This document shows positions 56,303 to 64,000 of a DNA stretch of 64,000 bases, piece after piece. How positions within the stretch are numbered: the stretch's first letter is position 1; each line of letters starts with the position of its first letter. Source of the DNA: Tritrichomonas foetus (taxonomy: Eukaryota; Parabasalia; Tritrichomonadida; Tritrichomonadidae). The notes beneath the pieces are model-generated. The model saw only the letters and a program-made list of their open reading frames with translations. It made no database searches and was not told where the DNA came from. Where the stretch lies: NCBI GenBank assembly GCA_001839685.1, contig MLAK01000451.1:26191-90190 (forward strand). Reading direction: 5' to 3'. The position numbers and the translations under genes were made by a program.

Positions 56303-58405
56303 ATGATCTTCTTCCTGCTCACTTTACAATGCTATTCACATGATACTCCATATCAGGAAGTACCTCCACAGTTTTCTTATTTAAAAAATGGACTTGACTC
56401 AGAACGAACCAATGTTTATAAAGAGATAGATTCTTTCGATGAAACCAATAGTGGAAACAAAGACAATTTTACAGAAAGAGAAAAAAACAATTATGTCAGT
56501 TCTCATGTGAAAGTAATCAATAGTACTTTTTATCGATCATTTTCATTTGGTCCCTTTTTCCTCGTTGGATCAGGTGGTGCCATTTTTGTCATGGATTCTC
56601 AATTATCAATTCAAAGGAGTACATATGAGCAGTGCTGGTCATTAGTTGGTGGTGCTGTTTCTCTCTTATCAAGTCAATTGGTTGTAAATGAAAACACAAA
56701 TTTTACGAACTGTTCTGCATATTACATGGCAGGAGCGATTTATGATTCTGGATATGTTAAAACAGATCCTTACTTTTTTATCACACTATGTAATGTACGT
56801 TTCGTGAATTGTTCTTCCAAAGAATTGTATGGTGCATTGCACCTTTTATACATCATTGATGTGGTTATCGAATCATGCACGTTTATAAAAAATCAAGCAG
56901 GCACAACAGCAGGTGCAATTGGCTTGTACAATACGAGAGCATTGATTTTCAGGTCATCATTTGTAGAAAATTCTTGTGGAAATCATACTTTCATACAAAA
57001 ATCAGAATATTTTCATCAACATAGGAAAAGCTTTAGAAAATCAATTATGCCTAAAGGCGGCGGAGCAATAATGGTGAGATTTGAATTCGCACCAGATGGA
57101 TATAACATCTTTTTTAATGGAAAAGATCATGATTTTGCCACACAAGAATGTTGTTTTATAAATAATAAATGTTTACTCACATTAGATGATGATCCCAATA
57201 AAGTTAATCCAGCCCATGGATTTGATATTTTATTCGCTGGAAATGTTTCATATCAATCATTTAATGATGCATTTACAAATACTCAAGAGATATCACTTGG
57301 GAAAACTGGTTTTAATTCCTCTTTTTCTTATGATGGAGTTGATATTAAAACATATTATTCTACTTTTGGAAATCATGAAGAATTGTCTCTTAGAATTTCC
57401 AAATTTTGTCCATGCTATTCAAATTTAACTTTCGAAAACCATGAAAATGAATTTCATCAAACTGTAGAATTTACACCCGAAACTCTATTTTTGGTTGATA
57501 AAGATTTCGAATCTGAAAATAATGATTATGCTTTTACTCCATATCAAACTCCTGTACCAATTCCAACAACGATATTCACTCCTCATTATCCAACTAGGAG
57601 TGATTATCATTCTTATATATCAGACCTACAGATGATTTCCAGATCAATTCAACATACACCAACTCCTTCTGAGTCTTTTTCTGAATTGGCAGGTGATATT
57701 GAGACAATAACAAATAGTGAGTTAGAAACTGATACCAAATCAGAATCTGTGACAGAAACAGAAACAGAGACTGAATCACAAACAGAGTCAGAAACAGAAA
57801 CAGAATCACTAACAGAATCAGAATCAGAAACAGAATCAGAGTCAGAAACAGAATCACAATCACTAACAGAATCAGAAACAGAAACAGAATCACACTCAAT
57901 ATTACAAACAGAAACGGATAATGAACAAGAATATGAAACGGATTCCCAAACTTTTCCCGAGACAGAAATCAAAACAGAATTAGACACTATCACTGATACA
58001 GAAATAAAAATCCAGGATAATAATTCCCAATCTCCTGTTATTCAACCTGATAGTTCAAGTAAAACCAATACAATTACCGGAAAGACAAGTACAGAATATA
58101 CATTTGATATTATCATTAATGATGACCATGATGATGATAATATTGATGTTACAAAAATTGTTGGTATCTCCATGGGTGTCATTGCTTTTTTGGGCCTTCT
58201 GGCACTCCTAATTTATTTGTTATTAAGAAAACCAAAAGAGGTATCATCTGAGAACATAAATGAAACATGCTTGTCAATGACAGAAACCAAACAATCAATT
58301 ATCACCAATAATCCACTCTATTCCATAACAGACCGTTCGGATCCATTTTGGGAAGATTTTGAAGAACCAAAAATTCAATTTCCAAAAATGCCCGAAATCC
58401 TATAA
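56303..58405 (+). CDS. Pmp-like surface membrane protein with Glu/Ser/Thr stalk and NPxY tail
   Basis: A 700-residue type I membrane protein. The upstream GTG is ignored; the ATG at 56303 starts a signal peptide (MIFFLLTLQCYS). Residues about 60-260 carry GGAI-type repeats (SGGAIFV, GGAVSLL, AGAIYDS, AGAIGLYN, GGGAIMV) and FxxN-like pairs (FVENS, FIKNQ), the pattern of polymorphic membrane proteins that form a right-handed beta-helix. A Thr/Glu/Ser stalk of SETE/TESE repeats covers about 472-535 and could be O-glycosylated. A transmembrane helix lies at about 617-640 (VGISMGVIAFLGLLALLIYL). The 60-residue cytoplasmic tail contains NNPLYSI, an NPxY endocytosis signal. Such proteins are adhesion candidates in trichomonads. 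Confidence 0.85.
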   Translation: MIFFLLTLQCYSHDTPYQEVPPQFSYLKNGLDSERTNVYKEIDSFDETNSGNKDNFTEREKNNYVSSHVKVINSTFYRSFSFGPFFLVGSGGAIFVMDSQLSIQRSTYEQCWSLVGGAVSLLSSQLVVNENTNFTNCSAYYMAGAIYDSGYVKTDPYFFITLCNVRFVNCSSKELYGALHLLYIIDVVIESCTFIKNQAGTTAGAIGLYNTRALIFRSSFVENSCGNHTFIQKSEYFHQHRKSFRKSIMPKGGGAIMVRFEFAPDGYNIFFNGKDHDFATQECCFINNKCLLTLDDDPNKVNPAHGFDILFAGNVSYQSFNDAFTNTQEISLGKTGFNSSFSYDGVDIKTYYSTFGNHEELSLRISKFCPCYSNLTFENHENEFHQTVEFTPETLFLVDKDFESENNDYAFTPYQTPVPIPTTIFTPHYPTRSDYHSYISDLQMISRSIQHTPTPSESFSELAGDIETITNSELETDTKSESVTETETETESQTESETETESLTESESETESESETESQSLTESETETESHSILQTETDNEQEYETDSQTFPETEIKTELDTITDTEIKIQDNNSQSPVIQPDSSSKTNTITGKTSTEYTFDIIINDDHDDDNIDVTKIVGISMGVIAFLGLLALLIYLLLRKPKEVSSENINETCLSMTETKQSIITNNPLYSITDRSDPFWEDFEEPKIQFPKMPEIL
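57720..57905 (+). repeat. Coding microsatellite for Ser-Glu-Thr-Glu repeats
   Basis: Irregular six-base repeats of ACAGAA/TCAGAA encode the Thr/Ser-Glu stalk of the Pmp-like protein. The antisense strand shows long open frames (VSDS repeats) that are artefacts. Confidence 0.9.
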
Positions 58406-58818
58406 TAAAAATATCACCGATGTAGAAAATTATTGAGAATACTAATTTCAAAAAATTTCTCCTTGTTTATACTATGGATGATTATAATCATGATTCTTCT
58501 TGAAAAGTAAATGCGAAAATCACAAATTCTCATATTTTTTATAGAGTTATATTTACATATCATAATTGAATGACTTACATATGATAGCATCAATGGAATG
58601 CATTTACTCAACAATTATATCATCTAATTCCGAAACAATCAGGTCGACATTGAAGTGTTTGTTGACATTCAAAAAGTGGCGCATGTCTTAAACTGCCTTT
58701 TTTTGAATTGATTTCATTGAAATAAAATGATTGTCATTCAGAATACATCCACTGCCTTATCAAATTTCAGAACTCTATTCAATATAACAATGAATGTAGT
58801 AAATTTCATTTCACTAAA
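58406..58818. other. Intergenic region, nothing recognised
   Basis: AT-rich spacer between the Pmp-like and acetyltransferase genes. An initiator-like motif at its right end is listed separately. Confidence 0.5.
58806..58811 (+). promoter_or_regulatory. Initiator-like element upstream of the acetyltransferase
   Basis: TCATTT lies 7 bases before the ATG, followed at once by TCACTA. It matches the trichomonad initiator core and fits the expected distance, which also supports the start at 58819. Confidence 0.5.
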
Positions 58819-59490
58819 ATGCTTTCCAGCCTTACTAAAGGATCATCATCTCAAAACATCACTCAATTTGCACGCACCTACTTACAAAAGCGCGATCCAA
58901 ACGACAAAAGAAGTGAACAAGAAAAAATGCTCGCAGGCGATTATTACGACTCAATGGATCCTCACCTTTATCAACTTCGTGAAAATTGTCGCCTTCTTAT
59001 GGAAGAATATAATTTAAGAACCACCATCAAAGATTTGGACAAAAGAACAAAAGTTCTAAACAAGCTCTTTGGAGCAGAATACAAGGGAATTTATATCGAG
59101 CCACCAGTTTATTTCGATTATGGAACAAATACAACATTCGGCGAAAACTGCTACATGAATTACGGATGTACAATATTGGATGTCAATAAAGTGACAATTG
59201 GCGATAACTGCCTCTTTGCTCCAAACGTATCGATTTTTACAGCTACGCATCCAACGGACGTCCGCGAGAGACTCGCCATGGCCGAATATGGATTGCCCAT
59301 CAAAATCGGAAACAATTGCTGGATTGGAGGTGGAGCAATCATCTGTCCAGGTGTAACACTTGGCGACAATGTTGTTGTAGCAGCTGGAGCTGTTGTAAAC
59401 AAAGACGTTCCAAGTGATTGCATTGTTGCAGGAAATCCAGCTCGCATTATAAAGCGAATGGAGCCATACAAATATGTCAAAAAGGAGTAA
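58819..59490 (+). CDS. Maltose/galactoside O-acetyltransferase-type hexapeptide enzyme with possible hydrogenosomal presequence
   Basis: A 223-residue enzyme. From about residue 33 (SEQEKMLAGDYYDSMDPHLY) it follows bacterial maltose O-acetyltransferase: the N-terminal helix, then left-handed beta-helix hexapeptide turns (TTFGENCYMNYGCTILDVNK, VTIGDNCLFAPNVSIFTATH), the catalytic His in TATHP, and IGNNCWIGGGAIICPGVTLG. It transfers acetyl from acetyl-CoA to sugars. The 32 residues before this (MLSSLTKGSSSQNITQFART...) are an extension absent from bacterial enzymes. They start ML-S, are rich in Ser/Thr, Lys and Arg, and lack acidic residues at first, like trichomonad hydrogenosomal presequences with an Arg near the cleavage site. 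Bacterial origin by lateral transfer is likely. Hydrogenosomal location is inference. Confidence 0.9.
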   Translation: MLSSLTKGSSSQNITQFARTYLQKRDPNDKRSEQEKMLAGDYYDSMDPHLYQLRENCRLLMEEYNLRTTIKDLDKRTKVLNKLFGAEYKGIYIEPPVYFDYGTNTTFGENCYMNYGCTILDVNKVTIGDNCLFAPNVSIFTATHPTDVRERLAMAEYGLPIKIGNNCWIGGGAIICPGVTLGDNVVVAAGAVVNKDVPSDCIVAGNPARIIKRMEPYKYVKKE

Positions 59491-60081
59491 ATAATTTAAA
59501 ATACACATTAAAATTCGATTTTTTTTTTTAAAAAAAATGTGTTATAAAAATAATACTCAACTATATAGGTGATAATTAATGGTATTTTTATGAACCCATG
59601 GATATTGTGGTTTTACGACATTTGAACAATGGCCTTCTGAAAGTCAGTACCCTGCCTTTTAACAAGTAATTGTCCAGTATATGGCAGAATTCATGCTATC
59701 TGTGCGTATTATTTCACGATTGCTAAAAAGGAGATTTATTTACTGGTATATGAATTTTTTCCATTTCTTTGAATATAAAACTTGTAAGGAAGATATTGAG
59801 ACAAACATCTATTATGTGACTGATAGATATTTTTAGCACTATAAAAATTTGTTGAAAATTTTTGTTCCTCAATTCATATAAATATGATTTACAAAAACCA
59901 AAATTTAATGCATATAAAATGCAGAGAAATTGTTTATGAATTTTCATGGTATGATAAAACGAAGATATTCATAAATTTCCAAACTTTTTGAAAGTTTATT
60001 TGACAATATACACAGAAATATTTCAGTGACTATTGAAATGCTTCATTTACTAAAGAAATCTTCAACGAAATTTCCATCAAA
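59491..60081. other. Intergenic region, nothing recognised
   Basis: AT-rich spacer between the acetyltransferase and ankyrin genes. No gene, RNA or repeat is supported. Confidence 0.5.
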
Positions 60082-62350
60082 ATGGAAACATTAGTGACTT
60101 TGCAAAATGAATTATTAGAACTATCTGTAAACAATATTGATGAATTTTTAGGTTTTTGCACAGGTTTTATTGAAGAAAATACATTAGAAATCTTTTTTCG
60201 TCTTTTTTTGTCAATTTGTAGATTTAGACATGAAAAAATTGAGTTCTACTGTAACTTTCTTATTCTATTAAAAAAACATACAAATATTCCATCATTTCAA
60301 TCAATTCTTACAAAATTATTAAATGAGCAAATTCACAAATATCATCACTATTTTACAGCAATTTATTTGTGTAATAAAAATTTCATTAAATCCGAAGAAA
60401 TCCAATCCTATCAGAATTTGGTTTCTTTAAAGTCAGACACAATTTATGTTGATGGAAAAAAACAAAAAATTAATTCTAAATTTCACCAAAATCAAATAAA
60501 TTTAGGTGTTACTCCGAGCTTATTTGTAAAATACCTTCGTGAAGATGATGTTAAATCATTTATACAAATATCAAATAATAATCTTGATTTCATTACTAAT
60601 TTTGAAATTGAAACATCACAGTATGAACGATGCGAAATGATAAACACTGGAGTTACCAAATTAATTGAAGCCGCAGTATATTTTAGTGCAATAAAATGCT
60701 TAAAATACATGATAAATATTGGTATACCATTTACTGAAAAATTAACTTCTTTTATTATTGCCAGTAATGATAGCGAAATCATTCATTTATGCGAGGACAA
60801 CGGTTTTGAACTTGATTATTTGGACGCAATGCATACTGCTATCAGATATCACAACAATGATGTTTTTGAATGGATTTATGATAAAATAAAACCAATCCCT
60901 ACAAACGACAGACTTGAAAACTTAGAAAGATGCTTAAAAAATAATAATTATGATTTGTTTCAGAAACATTTTCAAAATCAAATTGGATGTCCAGTATTAA
61001 AAGAACAGATAAAATTTGGCAATTTTTTGATTATTAAATACTGTCTGAAAAATTGCACGAATATACATCTATTGAGTCAACTTTTTATTTATGCATGCAA
61101 TGAAAATCAGCAAAGTTGCTTGAAATTTATTCTTGATAAAATTCCTAGCAAATTAAATAAATATGATAAATTGAGATTTCCTTATTTTGATATTATATTA
61201 AACAGTTGGCTGAATGATAAACTGGAATTAGCGCGATTTTTGTTAAATTATGAAAAAATTGATATCAACGAAAAATATATTTTTGAATTTAGGAAAAAGT
61301 TTCCTAATCTGAAACTCGCTAATCAACCAACATCATTACTATTGCTGGCATGTGATTCTAATTTAGAATCTTTAATTGACGAGATTTTGAATATAAATTC
61401 AATTAATATCAATGAATGTTGCAATGATGCTGATTTCAATCAAAGAAATATCATTGACAGTATTTGTGAGAATTGCTCCCTCTATATTCTTGAAAGAATT
61501 TATTCGAAATTCAGAAATAAAATGGAAAAGTTAGAATTAAATTTGCCTCTTCATTATGCATGTAGAGGGAATAAACTCAATAATGCCAAATATATAATAG
61601 AAAAATTCCAATTTGATGTAAATAAAGTTGATACTATTAAAGGGAGAAGTATTTTTCATTTTGCTTGTGAGATAAATAATCTCGAATTCCTTCAATATTT
61701 CCTAAGCCTGTCTGAAGTTCGCTTTCCTTGTTATGATACTGATGGAAACTCTCCTTTTCTTTATGCTGCTAAATTTAACTCAATAAATTGTTTTGAATTC
61801 TTGTTAAACAAAAAAGATCTGAATATTAATATTAATGAATATGATAGACAAAATCATGATAATATAATTCACATTGCATGTAAACTGAGTAGTATTGAAA
61901 TTTTAAAATTATTAATCTGTCATCCAGATTTAAATGTTAATGCACAAAATGATGATATTATATTGGGATTTTCACCAAGTTCTGTTTTTTATTCATAATA
62001 CACCATTCATGATTTTATGCAAAGAAAATAATGAATTATTTATTCGATTATTTCTTCATCATCCAAAAGTTGATGTAAATGTTCCAGATAAAGAAATTTT
62101 ATTATAATTCAAGGAATTGATGATTTTTGTTTATAATACTCCATTACATATCGCAATTATGAATGATTATAAAAATATTGTAGAAATGCTTTTAAGAGTA
62201 AAAAACATCAATGTTAATTCACAAAACCTACTCAGTAACACCCCCCTTCATGTTGCAGCTCAAGTAAATAAAATCGATTATGTTAAATTACTTTTAAAGA
62301 TCAAATCAATTAATACAAATATAACAAATGTTTCATATTATTTCACATAA
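60082..62350 (+). pseudogene. Ankyrin-repeat (DUF3447-type) protein gene broken by a frameshift and a stop
   Basis: The first frame (60082-61998, 638 codons) starts with the N-terminal region typical of trichomonad ankyrin proteins (FLILLKKHTNIPSF, KYHHYFTAIYLCNKNFI), followed by ankyrin repeats. It ends in FSPSSVFYS. Homology continues in the next phase (NTPFMILCKENNELFIRLFL), and removing one T from the six-T run at 61985-61990 would join the two. A TAA at about 62104 then interrupts this frame. A last pair of repeats (NTPLHIAIMNDYKNIVEMLL, NTPLHVAAQVNKIDYVKLLL) follows to 62350. Two breaks make a pseudogene likely, but the first could be a homopolymer error. The 638-residue product could still be made. 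Confidence 0.75.
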
Positions 62351-62639
62351 AGTTTTGATTAATATTTATGATAATTTTTTCCAATATTTCATATAAAACA
62401 CCTTCTGATGTCAGTCAAAATAGATTTATAACGAATAGAATTGAAAAGCAAAAATAAAACGCATTTTGTATTTATAACTAATATTTATTTATTAGTTACA
62501 AAAACATAATATGGTAAATAAATATAGAAATATTGTTATTTAAATTTGTTTATTATTCATACAACTATTCTTTGTAATGATTTAATTAGCAATTAAATTT
62601 TCAAAGTCAATTTGGCAATAATGTTTCTTGAGTATAGGA

Positions 62640-63635
62640 TCATTTTTTAATTTCATTCCTTGAGCTCATATTGGGAGTATGAAAAAGAGCAATTTGTGGT
62701 CTTTTTAGAAGACTATTAACAGAAATCCTTCTTCTATAATTTCCATTAACGTTTTGATTGGTAACAGAATAAGTACTTTTAAAACATCTTAAATTCATCA
62801 TATTTGGCGAGAGACCAAGTTTTGGGAAAATTGTAGAAGATGCAGACTCACTTAGATCCATATTATTTTGAAGAAATTGGTATTCTTCTGCAACAAAAGG
62901 GTGTTGTATGAGTGCATTAATAGATATTCGTTCTTCTGATTCTTTTGTTAACATTTTAGTCATAACATCAATAGCAGGCAGTGATAAAAAATATGGAAAT
63001 TCAACTTTATCCTTTACTATCATTTTAGAAAGTTTTTGAGAGTTCTCATTCCAAAATGGAAGTTTTCTTGTAAGCATTCCAAATAATACTACTCATAATG
63101 CCCATATATCAGCTGAATAGCTATAAGGTTTTCCTACCAACCTCTCTGGTGCACAATAAGCAAGAGAGCCACATAGGGTATTAAACAAGATTTTATTCGT
63201 TTGAACTGATAACCCAAAATCAATTATTTTAACATCATCATCAGGAGTTATCATAATATTCTCCATTTTAAGGTCTCTATGCATTACTTTTATTGAGTGC
63301 AAGTAATAAATTCCTGCAACTATTTGTGCAAATATTTTTTTAGCCTGTATCTCATTTAAACATCCTTTTGTATTGAGATGTGTAAGTAAATCATTCCCTT
63401 CAATAAATTCAGTGATAATATATAATTTTTCTTCTGATGTAAAATGTTCAATATATTTTACTATGTATGGACTGTTTAATGATGATAAAATATTAATCTC
63501 TTTATCAAAAAACGAAAAGTTTTTCTTTTCGACAATTTTTATGGCAACAATATTATGAATTCGCTTATCTACAGCCTTGAATACTGTTGCGAAAGCACCT
63601 CTGCCAATTTCTTCTAGTAATTCATAGTTGTTCAT
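62640..63635 (-). pseudogene. CAMK-like protein kinase gene interrupted by one stop codon
   Basis: From the ATG at 63633-63635 the frame encodes a kinase: Gly loop IGRGAFATVFKA, ATP Lys in VAIKIVEK, catalytic loop HRDLKMENIMI, DFGLSVQ and CAPERL. Translation stops at a TGA at 63093-63095 inside ADIWAL-(stop)-VVLFGMLT, where kinases have a Gly (DxWALGV). The same frame then continues to 62640 with the rest of the C-lobe (GMLTRKLPFW to ISINALIQHPFV) and a basic, Ser-rich tail. GGA to TGA needs one base change, so this is either a recent null allele or a sequence error. Other genes in this window end in TGA, so readthrough is not expected. The truncated product would lack the lower C-lobe and be inactive. 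Confidence 0.8.
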
Positions 63636-64000
63636 TTTATTGTTGGGAAATGTTGAACCAACAAACACAAAATATAAATATTTTTTTCTTATTTCAAAAA
63701 TTTTACTCGATACAATTTCGTATCAAGATGATGTTACCGATAGAATGGTCATTATTTAATGAACTGAGTGTAAATACAATAATGATTTTATTTTTGCTAC
63801 AATCCATTAATTATTCATGATTATTTCCATATTATTGTGAAGATAAAAATCTATAATTGATTGATAGACATGGAATGTTTATCTAAGATTTTACATAAAC
63901 ATTACACAATTTTCATGAATAAAAAATCTTTTTGAGAATATTAAATTAGAAGTTGAAACTTTCAATTGACAAAAAATTTCGTACGAAATTATTCTTTAGA
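63636..64000. other. Right edge, promoter side of the broken kinase
   Basis: AT-rich, with no gene that I can support before the window ends. Confidence 0.45.

Noticed and set aside
57594..57993. Antisense frames with VSDSVSDS and LFLILI repeats
   Set aside because: They are the complement of the SETE coding repeat in the Pmp-like gene and have no start context or homology.
63093..63095. TGA in the kinase read as selenocysteine or sense codon
   Set aside because: Other genes in the window terminate at TGA, kinases have Gly at this position, and no selenocysteine element was noticed.
1..64000. CRISPR arrays, bacterial operons or ribosome-binding sites
   Set aside because: Gene families, promoter motifs, the tRNA without CCA and the intergenic structure are eukaryotic. 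The tandem arrays have no spacers.

Overview
The window looks like nuclear DNA of a trichomonad parabasalid, most likely Tritrichomonas or a close relative. The evidence is AT-rich DNA with long intronless genes on both strands and no operons. Some genes carry TCA(C/T)(A/T)(C/T) initiator-like motifs 10-20 bases before the ATG. The families are typical of the group: BspA-like leucine-rich repeats, Pmp-like surface proteins, DUF3447-type ankyrin proteins, an IBP39-type initiator-binding domain, and a possible hydrogenosomal presequence. The species call is inference. Several open frames extend upstream to GTG or TTG; I trimmed these to the first plausible ATG.

Layout. 0-5 kb: the tail of a Gln/Glu-rich gene, a small WASP-like WH1/CRIB protein, an unknown Asn/Ser-rich protein and a ubiquitin-fold protein. 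6-15 kb: a CK1-family kinase ending in a CaaX box, a COMMD protein, an MBOAT acyltransferase and a 1605-residue DOCK-family GEF. 15-22 kb: a small coiled-coil protein, a 16-bp minisatellite, tyrosyl-tRNA synthetase, a CUE/UBA plus RGG protein, AP-2 mu and a NEDD8-like modifier that ends in Ala-Gly-Phe. 24-28 kb: a protein kinase and a secreted protein that joins a BspA-like LRR domain to a sulfatase. 28-32 kb: a gene-poor region with a 369-base assembly gap, a 27-bp exact inverted repeat about 3 kb apart, palindromes and a decayed gene. 32-46 kb: an acidic coiled-coil protein, a UBR-box E3 ligase, a helical-repeat protein, two coiled-coil proteins and one tRNA-Lys(CTT) beside a 78-base poly(A) run. 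46-56 kb: an IBD protein, a coiled-coil protein, a probable VPS9-type Rab GEF, a RIC1-like protein and a Rab GTPase. 56-64 kb: a Pmp-like surface protein with an NPxY tail, a hexapeptide acetyltransferase, and two broken members of expanded families (ankyrin and kinase).

Membrane traffic and Rho/Rab signalling are well represented: AP-2 mu, Rab, VPS9-like, RIC1-like, DOCK, WH1/CRIB, COMMD and lipidated CK1. There is no sign that these are co-transcribed. The clearest candidates for something undescribed are the LRR-sulfatase fusion, the NEDD8-like protein with an altered C-terminal diglycine, the WASP-like protein without a VCA region, the CaaX-tailed CK1, the possible hydrogenosomal acetyltransferase and the inverted-repeat element at 28.3-31.3 kb.
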